Positions 1 to 6,370 of a stretch of DNA of 6,600 bases are shown here, one piece after another. The DNA comes from Roseimaritima sp. (GTDB taxonomy: Bacteria > Planctomycetota > Planctomycetia > Pirellulales > Pirellulaceae): NCBI GenBank assembly GCA_007124075.1, contig SLFV01000053.1:1-6600 (forward strand). The letters run 5' to 3'. The notes below the pieces were generated by a model. The model was not told the origin of the DNA, ran no database searches, and saw only the letters and a list, made by a program, of their open reading frames with translations. A program made the position numbers and the translations under genes. Within the stretch, counting starts at the first letter, position 1. Each line of letters opens with the position of its first letter.

Positions 1-881
1 ATTGCAACACCGATCGATACCGCTTCTCCATGCCGCATCTGATAGTCGGTCATTGCCTCCATCCGATGCGCTGACCAATGTCCGAAATCCAGCGGGCGGG
101 CTTCCAAGGCTTCGAATGGGTCGCCCCCCATCGTGATATGGTCCAAGTGCATCCGCACCGACATCGCAATCGCTTCCGCAGTGGCAACCGGGTCACGGGC
201 CGCGATTTTCTTCGCATCGCGACATAATTGCCGGAAAGCCGCGGGATCCTTCAGCAGCGAAACCTTAACCGCTTCGCTGAATCCGTTGCGAAAATCACGA
301 TCCGACAACGACTGCAACAACCCGCGATCGTTGATCACCGCCCACGGTACCGCGAAGGTTCCTTTCCAGTTTTTCTTCCCAAACCAGTTGACCGCATTTT
401 TCACCCCAACCCCTGAATCGGCTTGCGCCAACGTGGTGGAGGGCACACGAATCAAGCGGATACCTCGATGCGCAATCGCGGCGGCAAAACCAACCGCATC
501 CAAAACCGCGCCACCGCCAACGACAATCACGTAACTGCGGCGATCAAGGTCGTCCTGGTGAAAACGCTCCAACAAACCATCGATAATCCCCGGATCATTC
601 TTACAAGCCTCCCCGCCGACGATCGTTTCGACGGGAGAAACCAAATAAATTTCATCCGGGCGAGCATGCAAACATGCCTCGATCCTGGCCTGCAACTGGG
701 GCAACGCACGCGCTAGATCGCCGTCCAACCAGACCTGGACCCGCGCCGCACAATCGCCCGACGGTTCCAACACCTCTCGTAAAACCGCAGCGTCACAACC
801 AAACAGATCTTCAGTGCAGCGAAGGCGATGCACCTGCGGAATCTGGAACGGAATATCGATTCGCGAAACATCTTGGGGCAT
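1..881 (-). CDS. eboD: 3-dehydroquinate synthase-like sugar phosphate cyclase, EboD type (3' end cut by window edge)
   Basis: Reading leftward from an ATG at 881, 293 codons are open to the window edge, so the C-terminus is missing. The protein has the NAD- and metal-dependent dehydroquinate synthase fold: a glycine-rich GGGAVLDAVGF (residues 122-132), then RVPSTTLAQADSGVGVKNAV (145-164) and GKKNWKGTF. The metal ligands expected in this family are visible as Glu203 (FSEAVK), His268 (DFGHW) and His284 (RHGEAV); the two histidines are 16 apart, as in dehydroquinate synthases. The GVKNAVNWFGKKN and LDFGHWSAH wording resembles, from memory, EboD proteins of the ebo/edb clusters more than shikimate-pathway AroB. 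Ebo clusters are tied to export or processing of a secondary metabolite precursor, and the true EboD substrate is uncertain. No clear Shine-Dalgarno precedes the start; other ebo genes, if present, would lie further left, outside the window. Cyclase family: sure. EboD subtype: likely. Confidence 0.85.
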   Translation of the reverse strand, partial: MPQDVSRIDIPFQIPQVHRLRCTEDLFGCDAAVLREVLEPSGDCAARVQVWLDGDLARALPQLQARIEACLHARPDEIYLVSPVETIVGGEACKNDPGIIDGLLERFHQDDLDRRSYVIVVGGGAVLDAVGFAAAIAHRGIRLIRVPSTTLAQADSGVGVKNAVNWFGKKNWKGTFAVPWAVINDRGLLQSLSDRDFRNGFSEAVKVSLLKDPAAFRQLCRDAKKIAARDPVATAEAIAMSVRMHLDHITMGGDPFEALEARPLDFGHWSAHRMEAMTDYQMRHGEAVSIGVA

Positions 882-1238
882 GACGCGGCGGGGGGTGGAT
901 GGATGGATGAGCGGGTAAGCAACACATTTCCACTGCGGAGCAGGGCGGCTGGTGGACGCGTGCTGGCAAACCTCCAGTATAACCCCCGTCAGCTTTCCCC
1001 CAACAACGGTCCCGGACGCCGTTCTGCAATCGCGATCGTATTCAGGCAGTTTAATTGCTGCAATCGAAAACCTTGCCCCACCCAGCGACTGAGCATGCAA
1101 TTAGTTCGCAGAACGCATCTAGGAAAACCGCGACAGCGGGGATAGAATCAGGCGTAATACACGCGACGTTGCAATCTGTCGCACACATACAAACGTATAC
1201 ACTTCCCTAATTTTGTAACTCTTCTTGAGAGCGAATCC
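882..1238. other. divergent intergenic region between the cyclase and hpf
   Basis: This 357-bp stretch separates two divergently transcribed genes, so it should carry promoters for both. I see no convincing gene in it; the open frames crossing it have unnatural composition. Visible items are a GGAT triplicate at 897-908, a TAGAAT hexamer (1143-1148) that could be a -10 element, a TTGCAA at 1169-1174, and an AT-rich GTATAC at 1195-1200. None of these pairs with a partner at ideal 16-18 bp spacing, so I do not call a specific promoter. The 60 bases before hpf are noticeably richer in A and T than their surroundings. Confidence 0.6.
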
Positions 1239-1583
1239 ATGCAGTTAAGTGTTTCCGCACGACACGGCGACCTCCAGGCGGGCGATCAGGCATTAATTGA
1301 GCAAAAGGTGGAAAAGCTTCGCCGCTTGATGGACCGCATCACCTCGATAGTGGTGACGGTCGACCTGAAGAATCTGGACCAACCTGAGGTTGAGCTGAAG
1401 GTTTCTGCGGAACGCGCCGACGACTGTTTCGCTTCGGCCCATGCGTCCAATGTGATTGCTGCGGTGGATCTGGCGATTCCCAAGGTGGAGCAGCAGCTCC
1501 GCAAAATAAAGGAAAAACGCACCGGACACCGCGGTACCGGAATCAAGCATCTTGACCCATCACCCATTGTCGACGAGGAGTAG
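1239..1583 (+). CDS. hpf: ribosome hibernation promoting factor, short form (HPF/RaiA family)
   Basis: A 114-residue protein of the HPF/RaiA (sigma-54 modulation) family. Members bind the 30S decoding region, block tRNA and mRNA access, and help store ribosomes in inactive form under starvation. The whole protein is the single beta-alpha-beta-beta-beta-alpha domain: strand 1 with VSARHGDL (5-12), helix 1 with KVEKLRRLMDRI (23-34), strands around 36-45 and 49-58, and the long basic helix 2 with AVDLAIPKVEQQLRKIKEK (75-93). It lacks the C-terminal dimerisation domain of long HPF, so it is the short type; a tail of about 20 residues (from 95) ends acidic (VDEE). A weak GAGAG at 1227-1231, 7 nt before the ATG, could serve as ribosome binding site. 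It is the first gene of a same-strand series with PTS genes, recalling the hpf-ptsN pairing downstream of rpoN in proteobacteria; rpoN is not here. Confidence 0.92.
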   Translation: MQLSVSARHGDLQAGDQALIEQKVEKLRRLMDRITSIVVTVDLKNLDQPEVELKVSAERADDCFASAHASNVIAAVDLAIPKVEQQLRKIKEKRTGHRGTGIKHLDPSPIVDEE

Positions 1584-1594
1584 GTCGGTCTCCG

Positions 1595-1621
1595 CAGGGT
1601 ATCCCAGACGGGGTCGCCCTG
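1595..1621 (+). promoter_or_regulatory. symmetrical hairpin in the hpf-ptsN gap
   Basis: CAGGG and CCCTG form the outer stem, CCC and GGG an inner stem around AGACG, and the two are separated by a 3x3 internal loop in which one U-G pair is possible. It starts 12 nt after the hpf stop. No T run follows, so it is not a typical intrinsic terminator. It could act in mRNA processing or in setting the relative output of hpf and ptsN; this is inference from base pairing alone. Confidence 0.3.
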
Positions 1622-1677
1622 ATTGTGAGGCTCGATAGGCATCGCGACAATCGCACGGAGATTTGTCCATTCTTCCC

Positions 1678-1682
1678 AAGGA
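1678..1682 (+). promoter_or_regulatory. ribosome binding site of ptsN
   Basis: AAGGA lies 7 nt before the ATG at 1690. It is one of the clearest Shine-Dalgarno sites in the window and fixes the start of the EIIA gene. Confidence 0.7.
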
Positions 1683-1689
1683 ATAATTT

Positions 1690-2163
1690 ATGAAATTTGC
1701 AGACTTTATCAGCACAAAGGCGATTCGATCAGAGTTGGTCTCTGAATCGAAGGAGGCGGTGATTCGCGAACTTGTCCAATCCCTGCTGGATGCGGGCGAT
1801 ATCAGTCCTGACAGTCAGGAGGATATCGTTGCCGCGATCATGAAGCGGGAGGAACTGGGCAGCACGGGGATCGGACGGGGTGTTGCGGTTCCACACACCA
1901 AACACGCCAGCGTCAGTAAATTGGTAGGAACGGTCGGCGTCAGCGTGGACGGCGTCGACTTCAACAGCCTTGATGGCGAAAAAGTGCAGTTATTTTTTCT
2001 GCTGGTTAGTCCTCCCGAACGACCGGGAGATCACCTCCGCGCGCTGGAAAACATCTCCCGGCAGTTACGGGATGACTCGTTTTGCCGTTTCCTGAAACAA
2101 AGTCGGACGACGGAGGATGTGCAACAATTGTTGGAAGAGGCGGACAACAATCACTTTGTTTAG
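1690..2163 (+). CDS. ptsN: PTS EIIA protein, PtsN (nitrogen/fructose-type) family
   Basis: A 157-residue cytoplasmic EIIA domain of the PTS_EIIA_2 family, which accepts phosphate from HPr on a histidine. The signature GSTGIGRGVAVPHTKH (57-72) places the phospho-histidine at His69, matching His73 of E. coli PtsN; the second, pairing histidine is His115 in GDHLRALENI (113-122). The length matches stand-alone PtsN (about 150-165 residues), with no EIIB or EIIC domain fused, so it is more likely a regulatory output than part of a sugar permease. In proteobacteria unphosphorylated PtsN controls potassium transport and stress responses; the target here cannot be read from the sequence. The start is supported by AAGGA 7 nt upstream. 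The gene lies 106 bp after hpf and just before the HPr gene. A fructose-type EIIA is the alternative reading. Confidence 0.92.
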   Translation: MKFADFISTKAIRSELVSESKEAVIRELVQSLLDAGDISPDSQEDIVAAIMKREELGSTGIGRGVAVPHTKHASVSKLVGTVGVSVDGVDFNSLDGEKVQLFFLLVSPPERPGDHLRALENISRQLRDDSFCRFLKQSRTTEDVQQLLEEADNNHFV

Positions 2164-2214
2164 TCAGCCCGGCCCACTTTGAGAAAACGCTTGCTGTTCG
2201 GCCAGTACAAAAGA

Positions 2215-2520
2215 ATGCCCAGCCAATCTTCCATGAATAAAACTTCGTTATGCTTCGACGTGGTCGTTCGCAATCCGAAAGGGTTACATTTGCGGGCGAT
2301 CAATACGCTTGTCGAAGCTGCGGCTCGCTTTGAATCGATCATTTTGCTGCAAAAAGATGCGGAGCAAGCGGATTGTGCGAGCGTGTTTTCGTTGATGACG
2401 CTTGGTGCCGAACAAGGCACGCAGTTGAAAGTAATGATCGATGGAGAGGACGCGACCCCGGCGGCTGCGGCTATCCAGCATTTGTTTGAGAACGGTTTCT
2501 ACGAATTAGACGAAGCGTGA
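2215..2520 (+). CDS. ptsH: HPr/NPr-like phosphocarrier protein with divergent active-site loop
   Basis: This small PTS phosphocarrier relays phosphate from enzyme I to EIIA. From the ATG at 2215 it has 101 residues. An ATG at 2233 would give 95, nearer the usual 85-90, and an in-frame TTG at 2179 would give 113; none has a good Shine-Dalgarno, only AAAAGA touching the 2215 start. The phospho-histidine is His25 in NPKGLHLRAI (20-29), codon at 2287-2289. Its arginine (Arg27) is kept, but the canonical HARPA reads HLRAI. An alanine at the proline position is also found in some PtsO/NPr proteins. The region around the regulatory serine reads CASVFSLMTLGAEQGTQL: the serine is present, but the lysine before it is replaced by alanine, again as in NPr rather than in HPr of Gram-positives. 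No HPr kinase gene is in the window. The usual C-terminal helix ends in ENGFYELDEA. Confidence 0.88.
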   Translation: MPSQSSMNKTSLCFDVVVRNPKGLHLRAINTLVEAAARFESIILLQKDAEQADCASVFSLMTLGAEQGTQLKVMIDGEDATPAAAAIQHLFENGFYELDEA

Positions 2521-2591
2521 CTCCGTAGTCCGTTCCTTTATCAGCTAAAAATCAACCAATGAATCCGAACCTCGGGAAATCCAGTCTGGCT

Positions 2592-2635
2592 GGTGGTCGA
2601 CGCGGAGCTGCATGCGCCGCGAACGATGGACCACC
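2592..2635 (+). promoter_or_regulatory. extended hairpin in the ptsI leader
   Basis: GGTGGTC (2592-2598) pairs perfectly with GACCACC (2629-2635), and inside it CGCGG (2601-2605) pairs with CCGCG (2617-2621), leaving an 11-nt loop and an asymmetric 2/7 internal loop. The structure ends 27 nt before the ptsI ATG. An upstream in-frame ATG at 2612 lies in its apical loop, which argues against that start. No T run follows. A role in ptsI translation or mRNA stability is inference. Confidence 0.4.
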
Positions 2636-2662
2636 GACGGGTGCAAAAGAGGTCGGGGCACG

Positions 2663-4408
2663 ATGCTTGAATTGCATGGAATCCCAGTTTCATCGGGGGT
2701 TGCGATCGGTCCGGCGCTAGTCCTGGATCCCGACGGCTACAGCATTCCCCGATGCACCATCAAACGCTCAGATGTTGCCGACGAAATTGAACGTCTGCAG
2801 CAGGCTGTCGCTTCGGTTGCGCGCTCGCTGGAGGAAAGTCGAGCGCGAACATCTGCGAAAATGGGGAATTCAACCGGCGAGATCTTCGCTGCGCAGCTAC
2901 AAATGCTGCGTGACCCGCGAATGATGGCGGAACTGCAACGAAGAATCAGCCAACTGCAGCATTCGGCAGCCTACTCCGTCAGCCAAGTCCTGCACAATTA
3001 CGCCGAAACGATGCGTCGTTTGAAAAGTTCGCTCCTTGCCGAACGCGCCGATGATGTGCTGGATATCGAGCGGCAGTTGCTATTCGCGTTGGGGGCGGTG
3101 ACCACCAATCCGCTGAAGGACCTGTCCGCTCCGGTCATCGTCCTGAGTAATAGCTTAACCCCCAGCGAAACGGCCAACCTGGATCGGCGATTTGTCTTGG
3201 GTTTCTGCACCGAAACGGGAGGGCCAGGAGGGCACACCGCCATCGTTGCGAAGGGCTTGGAATTGCCCGCAGTTGTTGGAATTGGCCCCTTTTTAGGCCG
3301 CGTTGGTGAAAAAACCCAAGTCATCGTTGATGGCGATCGGGGGCGTTTGGTCCTGGACCCGGACAAAAAAACGCTGCAGGAGTATCGAATTGGGCAGGAA
3401 CAGCAACGTATTTTCGCGCGGAGCCTGGAACAGCTCCGAGACTGTCCAGCCGAAACCGTCGATGGCGCTCATGTCCTTTTGAACGCCAATATCGAATTTC
3501 CGTATGAAGTCGCCTCCTGCCTGGAACGCGGGGCCGACGGAATCGGGCTGTACCGAACCGAGTTTTTATACCTGTCCAGCGATTCCGAACCCAGCGAGGA
3601 AGATCACTACCGGGCTTACAGCCAAGTGGTCCAAGCGATTGGCGATCGCCCCGTGGTTATTCGTACGCTGGACCTGGGGGCCGACAAAATGGGCTCTCGA
3701 CCGTTGGTGGATCGTGAAAATAATCCCTTCTTGGGACTCCGCAGCATTCGCTTATCGCTGAAAAACCAAGACCTTTTTCGCCCACAGTTACGAGCCATCC
3801 TGCGGGCAGCCGTCCATGGCGACGTGCGGATGATGTTTCCGCTGATCACCACGCTGGCCGAATTGCGACAAGCCAGGATGCTGGTCAACGTGATTGCGGA
3901 GGACCTGCTGGAGGAAGCAATACCGCACCGGCGCGATATTCCCATCGGGATGATGGTCGAAGTTCCCGCCGCGGTTTTGATGTTGGATCGGTTTGTGCAG
4001 GAAATCGATTTCCTAAGCATTGGTACAAACGATCTGGTGCAATACACTTTGGCGGTCGACCGGAGCAACGAGTATGTCGCTGATTTGTATCAATCCAGCG
4101 ACCCAGCGGTGCTGCGTCTGATCAAGCACAGTGTCGAAGTTGCCGCGACTGCCAATGTGCCGATCGCGGTTTGTGGTGAAATGAGCAGTCGGCCGGCGCG
4201 GGCGCTGCTGCTGTTAGGCCTGGGTGTTCGCAGCTTAAGCGTGCCTCCCAACGCGTTACCCAAAGTGAAGAAAGCAATCCGATCGGTGTCCATTAGCGAA
4301 TGCCAGGAGATGGCAGCGCGCGCCATGACGTTGGAGTCGGCTGGAGAGGTTGATCTATTCCTGGCCGAGCGTCTGAGGAAGCTTGTTCCGGAGTTGACGA
4401 TTCCATGA
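2663..4408 (+). CDS. ptsI: PTS enzyme I (phosphoenolpyruvate-protein phosphotransferase)
   Basis: The 581-residue first enzyme of the PTS phosphorelay autophosphorylates with PEP and passes phosphate to HPr in the cytoplasm. I chose the ATG at 2663 because the protein then opens with MLELHGIPVSSGVAIG, as in the family; AGAGG lies about 10 nt upstream. The N-terminal HPr-binding helical part spans about 25-145. The swivelling phospho-histidine domain has His191 in GGPGGHTAIVAKGLELPAVVG (186-206). The PEP-binding barrel (about 265-540) has GLYRTEFL (Arg298), RTLDLGADK (Arg334), GMMVEVPAA (Glu433), SIGTNDLVQYTLAVDR (Asn456, Asp457) and Cys504 in VCGEMS; all match the E. coli catalytic set (His189, Arg296, Arg332, Glu431, Asn454, Asp455, Cys502). 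It has no GAF domain, so it is PtsI-type, not PtsP. Odd: the loop before the histidine is GGPGG, not the usual GGRTS, and Lys197 sits where Arg is common. Confidence 0.96.
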   Translation: MLELHGIPVSSGVAIGPALVLDPDGYSIPRCTIKRSDVADEIERLQQAVASVARSLEESRARTSAKMGNSTGEIFAAQLQMLRDPRMMAELQRRISQLQHSAAYSVSQVLHNYAETMRRLKSSLLAERADDVLDIERQLLFALGAVTTNPLKDLSAPVIVLSNSLTPSETANLDRRFVLGFCTETGGPGGHTAIVAKGLELPAVVGIGPFLGRVGEKTQVIVDGDRGRLVLDPDKKTLQEYRIGQEQQRIFARSLEQLRDCPAETVDGAHVLLNANIEFPYEVASCLERGADGIGLYRTEFLYLSSDSEPSEEDHYRAYSQVVQAIGDRPVVIRTLDLGADKMGSRPLVDRENNPFLGLRSIRLSLKNQDLFRPQLRAILRAAVHGDVRMMFPLITTLAELRQARMLVNVIAEDLLEEAIPHRRDIPIGMMVEVPAAVLMLDRFVQEIDFLSIGTNDLVQYTLAVDRSNEYVADLYQSSDPAVLRLIKHSVEVAATANVPIAVCGEMSSRPARALLLLGLGVRSLSVPPNALPKVKKAIRSVSISECQEMAARAMTLESAGEVDLFLAERLRKLVPELTIP

Positions 4409-4454
4409 GCAAGCTGGGAAATCGTCCGTACGCGTTGTCTTTCGCACGTTGCCA

Positions 4455-4472
4455 CTCGCAAGGCTTTGCGAG
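4455..4472 (+). repeat. perfect inverted repeat, 7-bp stem with 4-nt loop
   Basis: CTCGCAA (4455-4461) and TTGCGAG (4466-4472) are exact reverse complements around GGCT. The stem is compact and would fold well in RNA. No T run follows, so it is not a standard terminator. It lies 46 nt after the ptsI stop and about 200 nt before the rng start. Confidence 0.55.
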
Positions 4473-4661
4473 ACAAACGGCTTTGCGCCGGCCGCTGGAA
4501 CGAAAACCTCTTGAGCCCGACCCCGCTTGGGCTGCGCTGTCATTGCTTTGCGAACCTCAGCGTACACCCCGCCACGACAATCAATTGACTGACACGCCCG
4601 CCATGAAGCGAATCACCGGGCGTTTGAAACATCCCCTCGGACCCGAACCTTGTGTCCTCGC

Positions 4662-4666
4662 AGGAA
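4662..4666 (+). promoter_or_regulatory. ribosome binding site of rng
   Basis: AGGAA lies 6 nt before the ATG at 4673. It decides between this ATG and an in-frame GTG at 4652 that would add seven residues. Confidence 0.65.
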
Positions 4667-4672
4667 CAAACC

Positions 4673-6280
4673 ATGAAAAAAGAAATGTTGATCAATGTCG
4701 CCCAGCCCGAAGAATGCCGCATTGCGGTCCTGGAAAATAATCGGCTGGACGAACTGTACATCGAACGCAAAAGTGTCGAATCGTTTGCCGGAAACATCTA
4801 TCGCGGGAGAATCGTCAACCTAGAGCCCAGTATTCAGGCCGCGTTTGTTGATTTTGGGGTTGGCCGTAATGGTTTCTTGCACATCAGTGATGTCGAACCG
4901 CAGTACTTTCGCCAGGGCGGTTACGATCCCGAAGAGATCATGCGTGAATCGGATGAATTGGCGGAGAAATCGGCCGCAAAGGCTCGCGAAACCGGCCGGG
5001 GAAACAAACACGCAATGAAAGGGGGACGCCCCAGGAACAAGCCTCCGATCCAAGAAATTTTTCGGCGTGGCGATGAGGTCATGGTCCAGGTGATCAAGGA
5101 AGGGATTGGGACCAAGGGCCCGACCCTCAGCACCTACATCAGCATGCCCGGTCGCTATCTTGTGCTGATGCCCGCGTTGGGCCGTGTCGGGGTCTCGCGA
5201 AAGATTGAAGACGCCTCCCTGCGAACAAAACTGAAGCGACGCATGGATCGCTGCGAACCGCCCAAGGGCCTGGGGTTTATCGTCCGGACGGCAGGTGCGG
5301 ATCGTTCGATCGACGAACTGGACCGCGACTTGGTCTATCTGCTGCGGCTGTGGAAAGCGATTGTCAAACGCTTGAAAAGCACCGGGCAACCCGGCCTCCT
5401 GTACGAGGAAAGCGACCTCATTATTCGTACCATTCGCGATATTTTCTCGGACGACATCACAACCATCCTGATTGATGAGCGGGAGGAGTACGAGAAAGCG
5501 CTTGAATTCTTCAAGCAAATCATGCCGAAGTACGCCGAACGTTTGAAACTGTACGATGATTCGCAACCGCTGTTCCATAAGTTTCGATTGGAGGAAGAAA
5601 TCGTTCGCATCAATCAGCGTCACGTCCCTTTGCCGGGAGGTGGTTCGATCGTGATCGATCCCACCGAGGCTTTGGTAGCGATTGACGTCAACAGTGGAAA
5701 CTTCCGGGGTGGTGATGAATCGGCGGAAGAAAATGCATTCCGCCTGAATATTGCGGCGGCCAAGGAAATCGCGAGGCAACTGCGTTTGCGCGATCTGGGA
5801 GGTGTGATCGTCAACGACTTCATTGATATGCGTAAGGAGTCGCATCGCCGCAAGGTTGAAAACACGTTGCGCGATGCGATGGCCAAAGATCGCGGACGGA
5901 CAAAAATCCTGCGGACCAGTCCGTTTGGTTTGGTGGAAATGACGCGTCAGCGGATTCGTCCCAGCCTTAAGAAAAGCATCTATCAAGATTGTCCCTGCTG
6001 CCAAGGTCGCGGCGTCGTGAAGAAGGCGGAAAGCATGTCGATCGAGGTGGTTCGGATGCTGAGCCTGGCCTGTCGTAACGAACACATCGCAAGGGTCACC
6101 GTTCGGGTGAACGATGCGGTGGCAGCGGTGATCAACAATAATAAACGACGAGAAATCGCCGACATGGAGGATCGTGGCAAGATGCAGGTGCAGATCCTGG
6201 GAAGCGAGGGGCTGTACCCCGAACACCTGGAACTGGATTGCCGCGATATCCAGGGGGAACGCGTCGAAATCGATAGTTGA
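4673..6280 (+). CDS. rng: ribonuclease E/G family endoribonuclease, short form
   Basis: A 535-residue single-strand-specific endoribonuclease that cuts AU-rich sites in mRNA and rRNA precursors. Order: N-terminal MKKEMLINVAQPEECRIAVL; split S1 RNA-binding domain (about 36-142, with GNIYRGRIVNL and AAFVDFG); 5'-phosphate sensor region GFIVRTAG (201-208, with Arg205 and Thr206); and the DNase I-like catalytic part with metal-binding Asp338 (AIDVNSGNF) and Asp382 (NDFIDMRKES). The zinc-link CPCCQGRG (440-447) supplies Cys440 and Cys443, and a small C-terminal domain follows. The long unstructured degradosome-scaffold tail of E. coli RNase E is absent, so by length it is RNase G-like. The S1 domain carries a charged, lysine- and arginine-rich insertion (about 84-128) longer than in E. 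coli. The ATG at 4673 is favoured over GTG 4652 by its Shine-Dalgarno. The gene ends with tandem stops TGA-TAA and follows ptsI after a long spacer. Confidence 0.95.
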   Translation: MKKEMLINVAQPEECRIAVLENNRLDELYIERKSVESFAGNIYRGRIVNLEPSIQAAFVDFGVGRNGFLHISDVEPQYFRQGGYDPEEIMRESDELAEKSAAKARETGRGNKHAMKGGRPRNKPPIQEIFRRGDEVMVQVIKEGIGTKGPTLSTYISMPGRYLVLMPALGRVGVSRKIEDASLRTKLKRRMDRCEPPKGLGFIVRTAGADRSIDELDRDLVYLLRLWKAIVKRLKSTGQPGLLYEESDLIIRTIRDIFSDDITTILIDEREEYEKALEFFKQIMPKYAERLKLYDDSQPLFHKFRLEEEIVRINQRHVPLPGGGSIVIDPTEALVAIDVNSGNFRGGDESAEENAFRLNIAAAKEIARQLRLRDLGGVIVNDFIDMRKESHRRKVENTLRDAMAKDRGRTKILRTSPFGLVEMTRQRIRPSLKKSIYQDCPCCQGRGVVKKAESMSIEVVRMLSLACRNEHIARVTVRVNDAVAAVINNNKRREIADMEDRGKMQVQILGSEGLYPEHLELDCRDIQGERVEIDS

Positions 6281-6289
6281 TAAAAAACG

Positions 6290-6320
6290 TTGCGGCTGTT
6301 GTGTCCAAAGGCCCTATACT
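6290..6320 (+). promoter_or_regulatory. possible promoter of the cytochrome-domain gene
   Basis: TATACT at 6315-6320 is close to the sigma-70 -10 consensus. TTGCGG at 6290-6295 could be the -35, with a long 19-bp spacer. It lies 10 nt after the rng stop and about 50 nt before the next start, so that gene may be transcribed independently of the PTS-RNase series. No terminator hairpin is visible between rng and this site. Confidence 0.4.
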
Positions 6321-6370
6321 GGTGTCACACGTTTGCCCGCAACCGCCTGCCCTTTACCCTTCGCGTCCGC

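Larger units (their letters stand above)
4409..4672 (+). other. long ptsI-rng spacer, probable structured leader of the RNase gene
   Basis: This 264-bp spacer lies between two co-directional genes. It holds a perfect 7-bp hairpin (4455-4472), a second small stem CGGC-TTTGC-GCCG (4478-4490) and a weaker AGCCC/GGGCT pair (4514-4533). The octamer GCTTTGCG occurs three times (4463-4470, 4480-4487, 4545-4552). An open frame starts at the ATGA that overlaps the ptsI stop and runs on into rng, but its composition does not look like a protein. I see no good promoter or intrinsic terminator. E. coli rne is autoregulated through hairpins in its leader; a similar role here is only an analogy. Confidence 0.4.

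Noticed and set aside
1024..1066. direct repeat CTGCAATCG (1024-1032 and 1058-1066)
   Set aside because: A 9-mer repeat in a gap of this size is readily expected by chance, and no third copy or promoter overlap supports an operator.
828..1145. 105-codon plus-strand frame in the divergent gap
   Set aside because: It begins inside the cyclase gene in antisense, lacks a ribosome binding site and has low-quality composition.
1163..1182. GCGAC/GTCGC inverted repeat upstream of hpf
   Set aside because: The arms are only 5 bp with a 10-nt loop, too weak to call an operator without further evidence.
2559..2720. 53-codon open frame in the ptsH-ptsI gap overlapping the ptsI start
   Set aside because: It has no ribosome binding site and overlaps ptsI out of frame; the product resembles nothing I recognise, so it is probably chance.
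4405..4740. 111-codon open frame starting at the ATGA overlap with the ptsI stop
   Set aside because: The overlap suggests translational coupling, but the product is rich in Arg, Pro, His and Cys without a recognisable motif, and it runs 68 nt into the well-supported RNase start.
4820..6226. 468-codon open frame on the minus strand
   Set aside because: It lies wholly antisense to the RNase E/G gene, which has all family motifs. The antisense protein is rich in His, Phe and Asp in a way that mirrors the codons of the sense strand and shows no recognisable domain.
6281..6314. terminator after rng
   Set aside because: An A run follows the stop, but there is no stem-loop before a T run on the plus strand, so I do not call one.
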